A stretch of 64,000 nucleotides of DNA from Pseudohalocynthiibacter aestuariivivens (GCF_018457175.1 NZ_JAGFNU010000009.1:122566-186565); one strand, 5' to 3'. Positions 17,751 to 27,141 are shown, numbered from the stretch's first letter. Translations and numbers: made by a program. Notes: generated from the sequence alone by a model not told the origin.

Positions 17751-18914
17751 CTATATGCTTTGCCAGTCACCGAGCTTCTGGAAAAATTTCAGACACGCCT
17801 TGATTTGAGACAGTTCAATATATTCATCCGGTTTGTGGGCCTGTTCGATACTTCCCGGGCCAAAAACAACCGTGGGCAATCCGTCGCGAAAAAAGCATCC
17901 CGCGTCCGTTCCAAACGGCACCGTTGTAAACGTGTTTTCACCGCTGATCTGCTGTACCACCGACAAGGCAGTGGAGCCCGGATCAAAGGCAAGGCCCGGG
18001 TATTCGGATTCTGTTGTGGTGACGATATCAGCAGTAGGAAAGTTCTTCTGCATCTCTGATAACAACAGATCCGTCAGAAAACTGTTGATCCGCTTCATCG
18101 TTTCTTTGCCATCATCAGGTGGTGTTATACGAAGCTCCCAGTCGAGCGCACAGTCTTCGGCGATAATGCTGCGCCCTGCACCGCCGCGTATTGTTCCAAT
18201 ATTAAGGGTGCTCTGGGGTGGATCAAAAGCTGAATCAGCGGGTGGGTTTTGGGCAAATTCTGCAGACAGGTTTTCTAAGAAAACAATAAAACGTGCCGCG
18301 TAGTGAATTGCGTTCACACCTCGCCGCGGATCAGACGAATGCCCCGCGATTCCAGTGAAATGCGTATGCATTTCGTAGCCGCCTTTGTGCCCGGCAATCA
18401 CTTTCATTTCTGTTGGTTCCCCAACAATAACAGCAGCGGGTTTCATCCCCGAATCAACGATCTGACGCGAAAGTATCGGGGCACCGATCGAGCCGGTTTC
18501 TTCATCAAAGGACAGCGCCAAATGAATTGGGCGTTGTAAAGGCGCCCTTTGAAAAGACGGGACCATCGCAAGTGCGCAAGCAAGAAAACCCTTCATATCA
18601 ACTGAGCCCCGACCAAAAAGCCGATCATCCTTCCGGGTCAGTTCAAAAGCAGGCAGAGTCCAGTTTTGTCCGTCGACCGGGACAACATCGGTATGCCCCG
18701 ACAATGCAACACCCCCGTCTGCTTTGGGACCAATCGTAGCAAACAGATTGGCGCGCAGACCTGTTTCATCGTGACTTAGGTCTGTTTGAATCCCATAGCC
18801 ATCCAGATAGTCCGAAACATATGAAATCAGATCAAGATTGGTTTGGCCCGAAAAGCTTTTAAAGCTGACCAGTTTTTCAAGGATCTTAACTGTCATCTCA
18901 ACGGCATTCTGCAT
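17751..18914 (-). CDS. M20 family deacetylase (acetylornithine deacetylase-like)
   Basis: 387 residues from the ATG at 18914, preceded by AAGGATAGGAA; an in-frame ATG at 18935 lacks such a site. Zinc and catalytic residues are in place: LSGHTDVVPVDG (His, and Asp as base helper), GRGSVDMKGF (bridging Asp), FDEETGSIGA (catalytic Glu and metal Glu), VGEPTEMK and the final QAHKPDEYI His. It resembles ArgE of alphaproteobacteria, which hydrolyses N-acetyl-L-ornithine. It diverges from the eutB-eutC operon, so a role on another N-acylated amino acid in that pathway is also possible. Confidence 0.82.
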   Translation of the reverse strand: MQNAVEMTVKILEKLVSFKSFSGQTNLDLISYVSDYLDGYGIQTDLSHDETGLRANLFATIGPKADGGVALSGHTDVVPVDGQNWTLPAFELTRKDDRLFGRGSVDMKGFLACALAMVPSFQRAPLQRPIHLALSFDEETGSIGAPILSRQIVDSGMKPAAVIVGEPTEMKVIAGHKGGYEMHTHFTGIAGHSSDPRRGVNAIHYAARFIVFLENLSAEFAQNPPADSAFDPPQSTLNIGTIRGGAGRSIIAEDCALDWELRITPPDDGKETMKRINSFLTDLLLSEMQKNFPTADIVTTTESEYPGLAFDPGSTALSVVQQISGENTFTTVPFGTDAGCFFRDGLPTVVFGPGSIEQAHKPDEYIELSQIKACLKFFQKLGDWQSI

Positions 18915-19217
18915 TGGGTTCCTATCCTTGGTCATTCAATCACTGATCGCAATGAAACAGTGCATTCACACTAACAGCGCACTTTGACTTGTTTGTTGAA
19001 TTCCAAATCAAACTTCGAAGACACAATCAATCTTCATTCGTGCGAGTTACGCTAAATTCTTTTAGGCGTTGAACGTTTGAGACCGCGTCTAAAGCTTATG
19101 CATCGACGCGCGCTCCCAACGGCATTTCACCTCGACCCTCTCATTAAATCAAACTACTGTCCTGACACATTTCTTATAGTTTTGAAGTTCGTTAAATCCG
19201 GTCGGGGCAAGTAAATA

Positions 19218-20231
19218 ATGCAACAAAGAGTCACTCTAAAAGATGTCTTTGAGGCGCAAAAATCCATTCGCGGAAAAGTTTTGCGCACTCCTCTGGTTAC
19301 AGCCGCACGTCTAAGCAACCGTTTTGGCGCAGAAATCCTGATGAAAATGGAAACGCTTCAGCCTATCGGCGCGTTCAAGCAGCGTGGCGCCACAAACGCA
19401 GTCGCACATTTATCTGAAGCCGCTCGCAAGAATGGGGTGGTGTGCTGTTCGACAGGAAACCATGGCTGCGCTTTGGCATACGCAGCAGGCGCCGCAGGTG
19501 TAAAGGCCGTTGTCTGCCTGTCAAATCTGGTTCCGGGCGTGAAGGTGAAAGCGATAGAGGCATTAGGGGCCGACGTCCGCAGGGTAGGCACCAGCCAGGA
19601 CGAGGCGCAAAACGAAGTTACACGGCTCGTTTCAGACAAAGGGATGACGGACATCCCACCCTTTGATCACCCGGACGTTTTAGCGGGACAGGGAACAATT
19701 GGATTGGAGTTGTTGGAAGATCAGCCTGACCTTGAAACGATCATGGTCCCATTGTCTGGTGGCGGTCTTGCGGGGGGCATTGCGCTGGCCGCAAAAACGA
19801 TCAACCCTAAAATTCGTATTGTCGGAATAAGCATGGAAAACGGTGCCGCGATGGCGCGTAGTTTATGTGAAGGCAAACCTGTCGAAGTAGAGGAGTATGC
19901 ATCTTTGGCAGACTCTCTTGGCGGTGGGATTGGCCTTGAAAACCGATGGACTTACCCGCTTTGTCGCGATTATCTGGACGATGTTGTAACCGTATCGGAA
20001 GAAGAAATTTATCAGGGCATGCAGGTTCTGTTTCACGACGAAGGTATCGTTGCCGAGGGTGGCAGTGTCGTTAGCGTCGCAGCTTTGCTAGCTCAAAAAT
20101 CGAAGGCGAATGGTAAGACAGCGATGATCATCAGCGGAAAGAATGTTGAAATGACCCAATTCACTGCCATCATTACGGGACAAGACGTGATCCTTGGGGA
20201 TACTGTTTTAAAAGGGGAGCGTTATGCGTGA
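19218..20231 (+). CDS. eutB: EutB-like PLP-dependent threonine/hydroxy-amino-acid dehydratase
   Basis: 337 residues of the fold-type II threonine dehydratase family, without the C-terminal ACT domain of biosynthetic IlvA. The PLP lysine is Lys54 in PIGAFKQRGA, and the phosphate-binding loop is LSGGGLAGG near residue 178. It should eliminate water from a beta-hydroxy amino acid to give an enamine/imine. It overlaps an ornithine-cyclodeaminase-family gene by eight bases, followed by an AsnC gene; this order is seen in ectoine/hydroxyectoine clusters of roseobacters. The ectoine hydrolase and deacetylase genes of that pathway (eutD/doeA, eutE/doeB) are not in the window, so the substrate here is uncertain. 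Confidence 0.75.
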   Translation: MQQRVTLKDVFEAQKSIRGKVLRTPLVTAARLSNRFGAEILMKMETLQPIGAFKQRGATNAVAHLSEAARKNGVVCCSTGNHGCALAYAAGAAGVKAVVCLSNLVPGVKVKAIEALGADVRRVGTSQDEAQNEVTRLVSDKGMTDIPPFDHPDVLAGQGTIGLELLEDQPDLETIMVPLSGGGLAGGIALAAKTINPKIRIVGISMENGAAMARSLCEGKPVEVEEYASLADSLGGGIGLENRWTYPLCRDYLDDVVTVSEEEIYQGMQVLFHDEGIVAEGGSVVSVAALLAQKSKANGKTAMIISGKNVEMTQFTAIITGQDVILGDTVLKGERYA

Positions 20232-21213
20232 AATTCTGATCCTGACCGAAACAGAACTTAGAGACTGCGTTGCTCTGAACCTTTCAGCGATCGATACGAT
20301 CGAAGACGTCTTTCGCGCGCTTGCCCGTGGCGAGGTGGAAATGCCGCCGATCACGTCGATGGAAATTGCAGAACATCACGGTGATCTGGACGTGAAAACA
20401 GCATATATTCCCGGCTTTGACGGTTTTGCGGTCAAAATCAGCCCGGGATTTTTCAACAATCCCTCACTGGGATTACCCAGTGTGAACGGCCTAATGGTTG
20501 TTCTTGCTTCGAAAACAGGGCTGGTAGATGCGGTCTTGCTGGACAACGGGTATCTCACCGATCTGCGCACCGCCGCAGCTGGTGCAGTAGCCGCCCGCCA
20601 TCTGGCTCCCGAACAGGTAGATACCGCAATGGTGTTCGGTGCGGGTGTTCAGGCGCGCCTTCAGATGCAGGCAGCACATCTGGTACGCCCATTCAAACGG
20701 GTTCTTGTATGGGGCCGGGATGCAGAAAAAGCAGCGGCTTGCGCACGCGATCTGGGCGAAAGCCTGGGTATGAGCGCCGAAGCTGTAACAGACGCGGCGG
20801 CGGCGGTTGCCCAAAGTCAACTGGTTGTAACCACAACGCCATCTACAGAGCCATTCTTCAAAAGGGACTGGCTGCACCCGGGGCTGCACATCACCGCTAT
20901 GGGGTCTGATCTGGCGAACAAATCAGAAATCACACCCAAAGCGCTGGCTGCAGCAGATTTATACGTCGTTGACCATCTGAACCAATGCGCAACAATGGGT
21001 GAACTGCGGGAAGCGCGCGATGCCGGGCTTATGATGGATGTTACCCCGCCCGAACTTGGGCATATCGTCGAAGGAATGCATAAAGGCCGCGTGTCGAATA
21101 GTGACATCACAATATGTGATCTGACCGGAACCGGGGCCCAGGATACGGCGATTGCCACAGTTGCTTTGGCTGCAGCACGCGTTGCGTCAAAAGGCGTGAG
21201 TATCTCTACCTGA
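20224..21213 (+). CDS. eutC: EutC-like ornithine cyclodeaminase/mu-crystallin family protein
   Basis: 329 residues. Family features are KISPGFFNNPSLGLPSVNGLM (substrate lysine region), NGYLTDLRTAAAGAVAARHLAP and the Rossmann turn VFGAGVQARLQMQ near residue 140. Members reduce imino acids with NAD(P)H or deaminate ornithine. Paired with a dehydratase, as in EutB/EutC of ectoine use or BhcB/BhcD of the hydroxyaspartate cycle, the couple would convert a 3-hydroxy amino acid to its deoxy form. The start overlaps eutB by eight bases, so the two are translated together. Confidence 0.75.
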   Translation: MREILILTETELRDCVALNLSAIDTIEDVFRALARGEVEMPPITSMEIAEHHGDLDVKTAYIPGFDGFAVKISPGFFNNPSLGLPSVNGLMVVLASKTGLVDAVLLDNGYLTDLRTAAAGAVAARHLAPEQVDTAMVFGAGVQARLQMQAAHLVRPFKRVLVWGRDAEKAAACARDLGESLGMSAEAVTDAAAAVAQSQLVVTTTPSTEPFFKRDWLHPGLHITAMGSDLANKSEITPKALAAADLYVVDHLNQCATMGELREARDAGLMMDVTPPELGHIVEGMHKGRVSNSDITICDLTGTGAQDTAIATVALAAARVASKGVSIST

Positions 21214-21225
21214 GAGGGGTAAAAG

Positions 21226-21705
21226 GTGCATAAGCTCGACAAAATCGACCTGAAGATACTCAAGATACTTCAGTTAGAAGGACGGATCACAAAAGCGGCT
21301 CTGGCTGAACGTGTTGGCCTGTCACCGTCACCATGCTGGGACAGATTGAAAAAACTTGAAAAGGCGGGTTTGATAGGCGGCTATCACGCAAACATTAATT
21401 TGAAAAAACTCGCTTCCAACGTGACTGTATTTGTTTCCGCAGAACTGGCGGATCACACAGCTGCCAGTTTTCGCGCTTTTGAAAATGCTGTCCAGAAATA
21501 TGATGAAATCATTGCGTGTTGGGCATTGGGCGGTGGGTTTGACTACCTGTTGCAAATCGTAACTGTCGACATCAATGCGTATCAAAAACTCATAGACGAA
21601 ATGCTAGATGCCCGCATCGGCCTGTCGCGCTACTACACATATATCGTCACCAAGCCTGTAAAGGCAAATCAAACGCTGCCGTTAGAACTGCTCTTGGGAA
21701 AGTGA
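21226..21705 (+). CDS. AsnC/Lrp-family transcriptional regulator
   Basis: 159 residues from a GTG with AGAGGGG upstream, 12 bases after the eutC stop. The N-terminal helix-turn-helix (LDKIDLKILKILQLEGRITK, then AALAERVGLSPSPCWDRLKKLEKAGLI) is followed by a RAM ligand domain with ALGGGFDYLLQIVTVDINAYQKLIDE. It probably senses an amino acid and controls the surrounding eutB-eutC-aminotransferase genes, as AsnC does in ectoine clusters. Confidence 0.85.
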   Translation: MHKLDKIDLKILKILQLEGRITKAALAERVGLSPSPCWDRLKKLEKAGLIGGYHANINLKKLASNVTVFVSAELADHTAASFRAFENAVQKYDEIIACWALGGGFDYLLQIVTVDINAYQKLIDEMLDARIGLSRYYTYIVTKPVKANQTLPLELLLGK

Positions 21706-21910
21706 CGCGACACGATTGTCCAAACTCCCATCAGCAGAAGAATCTACTGTAGATCGCGCGAAATACAGCCACACCCTCTGACCAATTTCCGCACACTCCG
21801 CCCAAAGAGCCGGGTGTTTGTCATTTGCAGGAAATTGCTTTTTGATACACGAACACTTAATCGAGATACCTATCGGCACCGGCCGTGAGAACAGTATAAA
21901 AGGACGCAAA

Positions 21911-23281
21911 ATGCTGAAAAATGATCTGCTTGATCAATGGGATCGAGAGAATTTTTTCCACCCTTCGACACATCTTGCACAGCACGCGCGGGGCGAAAGC
22001 GCCAGTCGTGTGATCAAGACCGCCTCGGGGGTGCATATCGAAGACCGGGATGGCAATAAACTGTTGGATGCTTTTGCCGGGCTTTACTGCGTGAATGTCG
22101 GATACGGCCGTCAGAAAATTGCAGAGGCGATCGCCGATCAGGCAAAAGAGCTGGCCTACTATCATTCCTACGTTGGTCATGGGACGGAAGCGTCAATTAC
22201 CTTGTCAAAAATGATTCTTGATCGCGCGCCTGCAAATATGTCGAAGGTCTATTTCGGCCTTGGTGGGTCGGACGCGAACGAAACGAATGTCAAACTGATC
22301 TGGTACTACAACAATATTCTGGGTCGGCCGGAAAAGAAAAAGTTCATCAGCCGCTGGCGCGGTTATCATGGGTCGGGCTTAATCACAGGCTCGCTTACCG
22401 GGTTGGAGCTGTTCCACAAGAAATTTGATCTTCCTCTGGCCAACATCATCCACACCGAAGCACCCTATTACTTCCGACGTACCGATGAAGACATGAGTGA
22501 AGCCCAGTTCAGTGCGCATCTGGCGGCCGAACTTGAAGAGCTGATCGAACGTGAAGGTGCGGACACGATCGCTGCGTTCATCGGCGAACCAGTTTTGGGA
22601 ACTGGCGGGATCGTGCCACCCCCAGTCGGGTACTGGGAAGCCATCCAATCAGTGCTGAAAAAGCACGACATTCTGCTTGTCGCGGACGAAGTTGTCACCG
22701 GCTTTGGCCGACTGGGTACAATGTTCGGCTCTGATCACTACGGGATTGAGGCTGACATTATCACCATCGCCAAAGGTCTGACTTCTGCTTATGCGCCGCT
22801 TTCTGGTTCAATCATTTCTGACAAAGTCTGGAAAGTACTGGAACAAGGCACAGATGAAAACGGGCCAATTGGTCATGGCTGGACATATTCTGCCCATCCA
22901 ATCGGTGCGGCGGCTGGAGTTGCCAACCTTAAACTTATTGATGAACTGAATCTTGTGGATAACGCAGGCACGGTCGGTGCTTACCTGAACAAAGCCATGA
23001 AAGACACCTTGGGAGAACACACTAACGTAGGTGACATCAGAGGCGAAGGAATGCTTTGCGCCGTAGAGTTCGTTGAAGACAAAGAGAAACGCGAGTTTTT
23101 CGATGCTTCCATAAAAATTGGCCCGCAGGTCGCCGCTGCCTTACTTAGCGAAGGGGTAATCGGGCGCGCGATGCCACAGGGCGACATTCTGGGTTTTGCG
23201 CCACCCTTCTGCCTGACGAAAAGCGAGGCGGACGAGGTCGTGGCTAAAACCGCAAAAGCTGTGAAGGCCGTATTGGGGTAA
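21911..23281 (+). CDS. Class III (omega-amino acid) aminotransferase
   Basis: 456 residues from the ATG at 21911, which has AAAAGGA just upstream; the frame extends 31 codons further but without a good start. PLP-binding residues are GLGGSDAN (117-124), the aspartate in LLVADEVVTGFGR (Asp259) and the Schiff-base lysine Lys288 in TIAKGLTSAYAPL. The family moves an amino group from an omega-amine to pyruvate or 2-oxoglutarate. It is a relative of the broken gene at 11455. It lies about 200 bases after the AsnC gene and may have its own promoter. In an ectoine-like route it would act on diaminobutyrate or a similar diamine. Confidence 0.88.
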   Translation: MLKNDLLDQWDRENFFHPSTHLAQHARGESASRVIKTASGVHIEDRDGNKLLDAFAGLYCVNVGYGRQKIAEAIADQAKELAYYHSYVGHGTEASITLSKMILDRAPANMSKVYFGLGGSDANETNVKLIWYYNNILGRPEKKKFISRWRGYHGSGLITGSLTGLELFHKKFDLPLANIIHTEAPYYFRRTDEDMSEAQFSAHLAAELEELIEREGADTIAAFIGEPVLGTGGIVPPPVGYWEAIQSVLKKHDILLVADEVVTGFGRLGTMFGSDHYGIEADIITIAKGLTSAYAPLSGSIISDKVWKVLEQGTDENGPIGHGWTYSAHPIGAAAGVANLKLIDELNLVDNAGTVGAYLNKAMKDTLGEHTNVGDIRGEGMLCAVEFVEDKEKREFFDASIKIGPQVAAALLSEGVIGRAMPQGDILGFAPPFCLTKSEADEVVAKTAKAVKAVLG

Positions 23282-23316
23282 TCGGCATTGATGGCGCCCG
23301 CTGAACCGGCTTGCAA

Positions 23317-23514
23317 TTAGTACGTCGCGATGCGTTGGCTGCCAAGGTTGCCAGAGACAAGGTCACCCATATCAGCGGTTGCGCCGCCGACCGAAACCAT
23401 GACTGCGATAGCAAGGCCAACAATACCGGCCGACAGCACAACCCAGTCAACAGTGATTGCACCGGATTCATCGGTGCAAAAGCGCTTTACCGTTTCATGA
23501 AACTTGATCTTCAT
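23317..23514 (-). CDS. Small Flp-type pilin-like protein
   Basis: 65 residues from the ATG at 23514 (a TTG at 23532 is the other option). After a short charged leader comes CTDESGAITVDWVVLSAG, then a 20-residue hydrophobic helix and a short polar tail (GDLVSGNLGSQRIATY). This layout, with a glycine near the cut and Glu/Asp in the helix start, is that of Flp/TadE-like type IVb pilins common in Rhodobacteraceae. No tad assembly genes are nearby, so it is a stray copy. It is convergent with the aminotransferase, only 35 bases from its stop. Confidence 0.65.
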   Translation of the reverse strand: MKIKFHETVKRFCTDESGAITVDWVVLSAGIVGLAIAVMVSVGGATADMGDLVSGNLGSQRIATY

Positions 23515-23532
23515 GCTCAGGATAGGATGCAA

Positions 23533-23862
23533 AGGATTGGCCGCGCACCCATCATATTGGGCATGGATTCTTTTATAAGTAGAATAGCTATAATAACTTT
23601 CTATCTTAGGCGTTTTCCGAGATGCTCGGTCTCAAGCTGCTGCCTTTCGTTCATAAGAATCGATTGGAAAAACTTCGGTAACTGGGACCTATCGACCGTA
23701 TCGGTTTCTACGCCTGGTTTGACGGGGCGTCACGCCTGTTTTGGAATTGTGCTGAGACTCTCGCTATGTGGTTTGACGAAACTTAAGGTGGCTCCAACTT
23801 TATTAGTCAGAAGGTCTTACAAGCGCTCACCACAAACCCATACAGTTATAGCGAAGTGAGTG
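23533..23862. other. Intergenic region before the integrase relic
   Basis: No gene is supported. Only short chance frames are seen. The last ~20 bases (CCATACAGTT...AGTGAG) match the sequence directly upstream of the complete integrase at 36344, so homology starts before the coding part. Confidence 0.4.
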
Positions 23863-23979
23863 ATGTCCAAAATTCGATTGTCCAAAAGCATCGTCGGCAA
23901 ACTCACCATCTGCCTTTCTGATACTGTTTACTTGGGTACCTCATTAATTGCCTTTGGTGTACGCGTGAAGGGGATATAG
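23863..23979 (+). pseudogene. Relic of a tyrosine integrase N-terminus (38 codons)
   Basis: The translation MSKIRLSKSIVGKL...DTVYLGTSLIAFGVRVK aligns without gaps to the first 36 residues of the integrase at 36344 (MSKIRLSKSVVDKL...). It then ends at TAG after KGI. DNA similarity extends about 20 bases upstream of the ATG. Nothing of the core-binding or catalytic domains remains. It is in the same orientation as the complete gene 12.5 kb to the right, so a related element once ended or inserted here. Confidence 0.85.
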
Positions 23980-24183
23980 AAAATATTGGCTCTTTGTCTT
24001 CAGAGGGTGCCGTCTTGATTCCTGCGAGGTCCAAGCCGGTGGAGGGTCGGATAGCAACCTGTGCGACCTATGATGGACCTGAACGATCCGATGTCGAAGC
24101 AAGTTTGAAGCAGGTTGAAATCGAAGGTAATCTTGCGTGCGTGACTAAAAACCCGTTTTGCATCTTAGTTTCTGGCCAAATCC

Positions 24184-24813
24184 TCAGCTGGTCAAATCAG
24201 AGTAGGCCTCGACAAAGACCCGCGCGCGCTGTGCCAGTTCGTCTAACCCATCGCCTGGCTTGAACAGCGCTGAGCCGAGGCCGAAACTGTTGACCCCCGC
24301 AGCGTAGTAACTGCGCATGATTTCGGGTTTTATGCCGCCCACTGCAGCAACCAGAGCTGACTTGGGCAGAACTGCGCGCATGGCGGAAAAGACTGCGGGC
24401 GAAACCATTTCAGCGGGAAAGAATTTCAAGACCGCCGCGCCCAATCGCAACGCTTCGAACGCTTCGGTTGGGGTCATCACACCGGGACACCATTTGGCGC
24501 CCAATTGAATAGCACGCGCCCCGACTTCGGGGCTCATGTTTGGTGACACAATGATCTGGCCACCTGCGTCCACAACCGCCGAAACTTCGTCCGCCGTTAA
24601 AACTGTTCCGGCCCCGATGACGATGTGATCACCGTATTTGGCGGCGATACGTTTGATCGACACCAAGGGGTCGGGTGAATTCAAAGGTACTTCAATTATG
24701 CGAAATCCCGCGTCAACCAGCACTTCAGCAACGGAAACTGCATTATCCGGTTCGAGCCCTCTTAGAATCGCAATAAGCGGGTTTTGTGTGAGTGCATCTT
24801 GCCACAATGTCAT
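24184..24813 (-). CDS. dgoA: 2-dehydro-3-deoxy-6-phosphogalactonate aldolase
   Basis: 209 residues of the KDPG/KDPGal aldolase family. The Schiff-base lysine is Lys130 in AAVLKFFPAE. The early ILRGLEPDNAV and RIIEVPLNSPDPL stretches are those of the DgoA branch. It should split 2-keto-3-deoxy-6-phosphogalactonate into pyruvate and glyceraldehyde 3-phosphate. Its ATG overlaps the end of dgoK (ATGA), so the two are translationally coupled. Together with the IlvD/Edd dehydratase and TRAP importer across the divergent promoter they make a complete De Ley-Doudoroff type route. Confidence 0.9.
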   Translation of the reverse strand: MTLWQDALTQNPLIAILRGLEPDNAVSVAEVLVDAGFRIIEVPLNSPDPLVSIKRIAAKYGDHIVIGAGTVLTADEVSAVVDAGGQIIVSPNMSPEVGARAIQLGAKWCPGVMTPTEAFEALRLGAAVLKFFPAEMVSPAVFSAMRAVLPKSALVAAVGGIKPEIMRSYYAAGVNSFGLGSALFKPGDGLDELAQRARVFVEAYSDLTS

Positions 24814-25730
24814 AATATCAATCCTGCTGATTGGGCGATCAGGAAATGGCCCAGCGCCACAATGTCATCTGGGGCACGCTGGCTGGTTAAACCGGCAATA
24901 CCCATTGCTGTTTCGTATCGGTCTGCAAGATCATCGCGCCCAACAATTGTGATCAGATCGCTGATTTCATTGTCCGGCATGTGTGCCGAAATTTCCGCGC
25001 CGATCAACATGCCCGACAAATAGTCCGCTACCATGTCCGCGCTAATTCTTCCAAACAAGGGCATCGTGCGAACATGAAACAGGTCATGCAGCAGGTTCGA
25101 TCCCTCCCGAAGCCCAGCCAATACGCCCATACGAAAGCCCGTTTCATTAAAAGGCCCGTCTTCCATCAGGGTCCCCAAGATCGTGTACCCCCGCAGAGCG
25201 GCAAAGATTTCGCCAGTCATAAAAGTTGCGTAGTCCTCAATCTTGCCAGCACGAACGGTGACCCATTTGCTGTGGGTTCCGGGCATGACGACAACGCCGT
25301 CACCCATTCCCAGTGAGAATGCCCCGACGATCTGGGTTTCTTCGCCGCGCATGACGTCCGGCGCGCCGTTATGTTCCGTTGTCATGCCGGTCACGAACCG
25401 CACAATCGTTCCGTCTGCCGTTTCAAACGACATCAGGTTCTCCGCCAGTTCCTGGGCACCGGATGGCACGTTGATATAAGGCGTTTCGACCCACCCATTG
25501 CGGCTGGTGATCATACCGGACGCAATAACCGGCACGTTGCAAGCCGCGGGCCACTCTGAAACCAACGCGTTGAAAACTAAGTCGAAATCTCGGTTCGGAA
25601 CATGCATGATCCCCTGCGAAGTCGAGATGCGGTCAAGCACCTCGCCCTGCGCGCCAATCAAGAAAGCCCGCAAAGATGAAGTGCCCCAATCGATTCCAAT
25701 CAGAACGGGGTCAGATGCGACCGAATTCAT
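24810..25730 (-). CDS. dgoK: 2-dehydro-3-deoxygalactonokinase
   Basis: 306 residues with the DgoK signature. IGIDWGTSSLRAFLI at residues 11-25 is the phosphate-1 loop of the ASKHA fold, then come VIASGMITSRNGWVETPYINVPSG, TGMTTEHNGAPDVMRGEETQI and VVMPGTHSKWV. It phosphorylates 2-keto-3-deoxygalactonate for DgoA. It lies downstream of the LacI gene on the same strand with a 247-base gap, so it may have its own promoter. A second, unrelated keto-deoxy-sugar-acid kinase is encoded at 31926. Confidence 0.9.
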   Translation of the reverse strand: MNSVASDPVLIGIDWGTSSLRAFLIGAQGEVLDRISTSQGIMHVPNRDFDLVFNALVSEWPAACNVPVIASGMITSRNGWVETPYINVPSGAQELAENLMSFETADGTIVRFVTGMTTEHNGAPDVMRGEETQIVGAFSLGMGDGVVVMPGTHSKWVTVRAGKIEDYATFMTGEIFAALRGYTILGTLMEDGPFNETGFRMGVLAGLREGSNLLHDLFHVRTMPLFGRISADMVADYLSGMLIGAEISAHMPDNEISDLITIVGRDDLADRYETAMGIAGLTSQRAPDDIVALGHFLIAQSAGLIL

Positions 25731-25977
25731 TCAACAGATCCTTAACCATTTTTCCTTTGGCCACCCATTTGACCGCCACAAACCGATGTGCCCTGACCAC
25801 CGTTGGACAGCTGAATGTTAATCGCTTGACTGGCCTTTGGTGCGGAACGGGGGTTTGAGGCCGCTGTCCGTCACGCCAAGGCGATGCTGAACGTCCACGA
25901 AAACCGTTGTTGGCAAATAACATTTCAGAACTTGGTCAAATTTCGCCAACAAATCAGGGCAGCGTTCAAATTGATAA

Positions 25978-27027
25978 TTAACTTTGAGCATTTTTCCGTT
26001 CCAGGTTTAAGATACTCGAGCCGCGGGGAATAACCTCAAAACCAAGATCAAGTCGCTTTCGCGCTGTCACTGAATCCGTCTCTAAAGACCGAACAATCGT
26101 TTTAATAGCCGCACCTCCGATACGGTACCGGGGCGTTGCGACAGAGGTTAGCCCGGGGTTGAGTTGCTTACTGATTTCGAGATCGTTGAAGCCACATATG
26201 CCAAAATCTTCAGGTATACGGATGCCACGGCGCTGTGCCTCAAGCAACGCACCAATTGCAAGGTCATCATTGTTGCAGAAGATCGCATCAGTGTCTGGCG
26301 CGCGGACAAGTAGTTCTCTTAGCAACTCGGCACCAAGGCCCACCGAGGAAGCTTCGGGGGTGGTAACCGTCCGCTCGGCCGAAAGGCTCCCTCGGCTTTT
26401 AAGCTCCTGGCGGAATCCGGCCAGACGGCGTTGTGAACGCGGGTCCATGCGCGCACCCAGAAATCCAATCCGCTCGTAACCCTGCTCTATCAGATGACGT
26501 GTTGCCGCAGCACCCGCCTCGAAATGCGAAAACCCGATCATGCTATCAACGGGTCCCTTGTCGAATTCCATAATCTGAACGATCGGGCAAGAAGCCTCCA
26601 TCAGCAATTTTCGGGAGGTCTCGGTCTGATCGAGCCCGGCCACAATCAGGCCTGCCGGTTTCTGGCACAGGAAGGTACGGATGAGTTTCTCTTCTGTCAG
26701 CGGACTATACCGGTAATTACCTATCTGTATTGAATACGGGGTGCCTTCGATCTCGTCATACATGCCCCGCAAAACCTCGGCAAAAACGCTGTTGGTCAGT
26801 GATGGGATCAACAAACCAATGACATCCGTACGGTTGGAGGCAAGCGCAGAAGCTGCTGCGTCCGGCACGTAGCCAAGCGCATCAACCGCAGCTTCAACCT
26901 TCTCACGTGCCTTAGGCGACACCATGTGTGGTGAGCGAATTGTGCGTGAAACCGTGATTGCGCTAACACCCGCTTCTTTAGCGACGTCCACAAGTGTAAT
27001 TTTTTGCTTTGTCTTAATTTTCTTCAT
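25978..27027 (-). CDS. LacI-family repressor of the hexonate locus
   Basis: 349 residues from the ATG at 27027, which has TAGGATT upstream and starts the conserved part (KITLVDVAKEAGVSAITVSR); the frame is open 19 codons further. HTH about residues 10-32, hinge YVPDAAASALASNR, effector domain to the end. It is paralogous to the regulator at 2270. It diverges from the TRAP-dehydratase-kinase operon, and a perfect 18-bp palindrome sits inside the spacer of that operon's likely promoter, so it probably acts as a repressor relieved by a sugar acid or keto-deoxy acid. Confidence 0.9.
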   Translation of the reverse strand: MKKIKTKQKITLVDVAKEAGVSAITVSRTIRSPHMVSPKAREKVEAAVDALGYVPDAAASALASNRTDVIGLLIPSLTNSVFAEVLRGMYDEIEGTPYSIQIGNYRYSPLTEEKLIRTFLCQKPAGLIVAGLDQTETSRKLLMEASCPIVQIMEFDKGPVDSMIGFSHFEAGAAATRHLIEQGYERIGFLGARMDPRSQRRLAGFRQELKSRGSLSAERTVTTPEASSVGLGAELLRELLVRAPDTDAIFCNNDDLAIGALLEAQRRGIRIPEDFGICGFNDLEISKQLNPGLTSVATPRYRIGGAAIKTIVRSLETDSVTARKRLDLGFEVIPRGSSILNLERKNAQS

Positions 27028-27065
27028 ATTCTGCAATCCTATTACAAAATAAACAACGCGGAAAG

Positions 27066-27094
27066 TTGACAAATGATTGCGCAATCATTAACAG
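27066..27094 (+). promoter_or_regulatory. Probable TRAP operon promoter with a LacI operator in the spacer
   Basis: A consensus -35 TTGACA at 27066-27071 is followed directly by the perfect palindrome AATGATTGCGCAATCATT (27072-27089), and a poor -10-like TTAACA/TAACAG follows with 16-17 bp spacing. A central CG and dyad symmetry are typical of LacI-family operators. A bound repressor would block polymerase. Confidence 0.7.
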
Positions 27095-27141
27095 TTTGCA
27101 AGTGCGGCCAAGAAGTCAGCATTTTGGGAGGAAGAGAAGAG

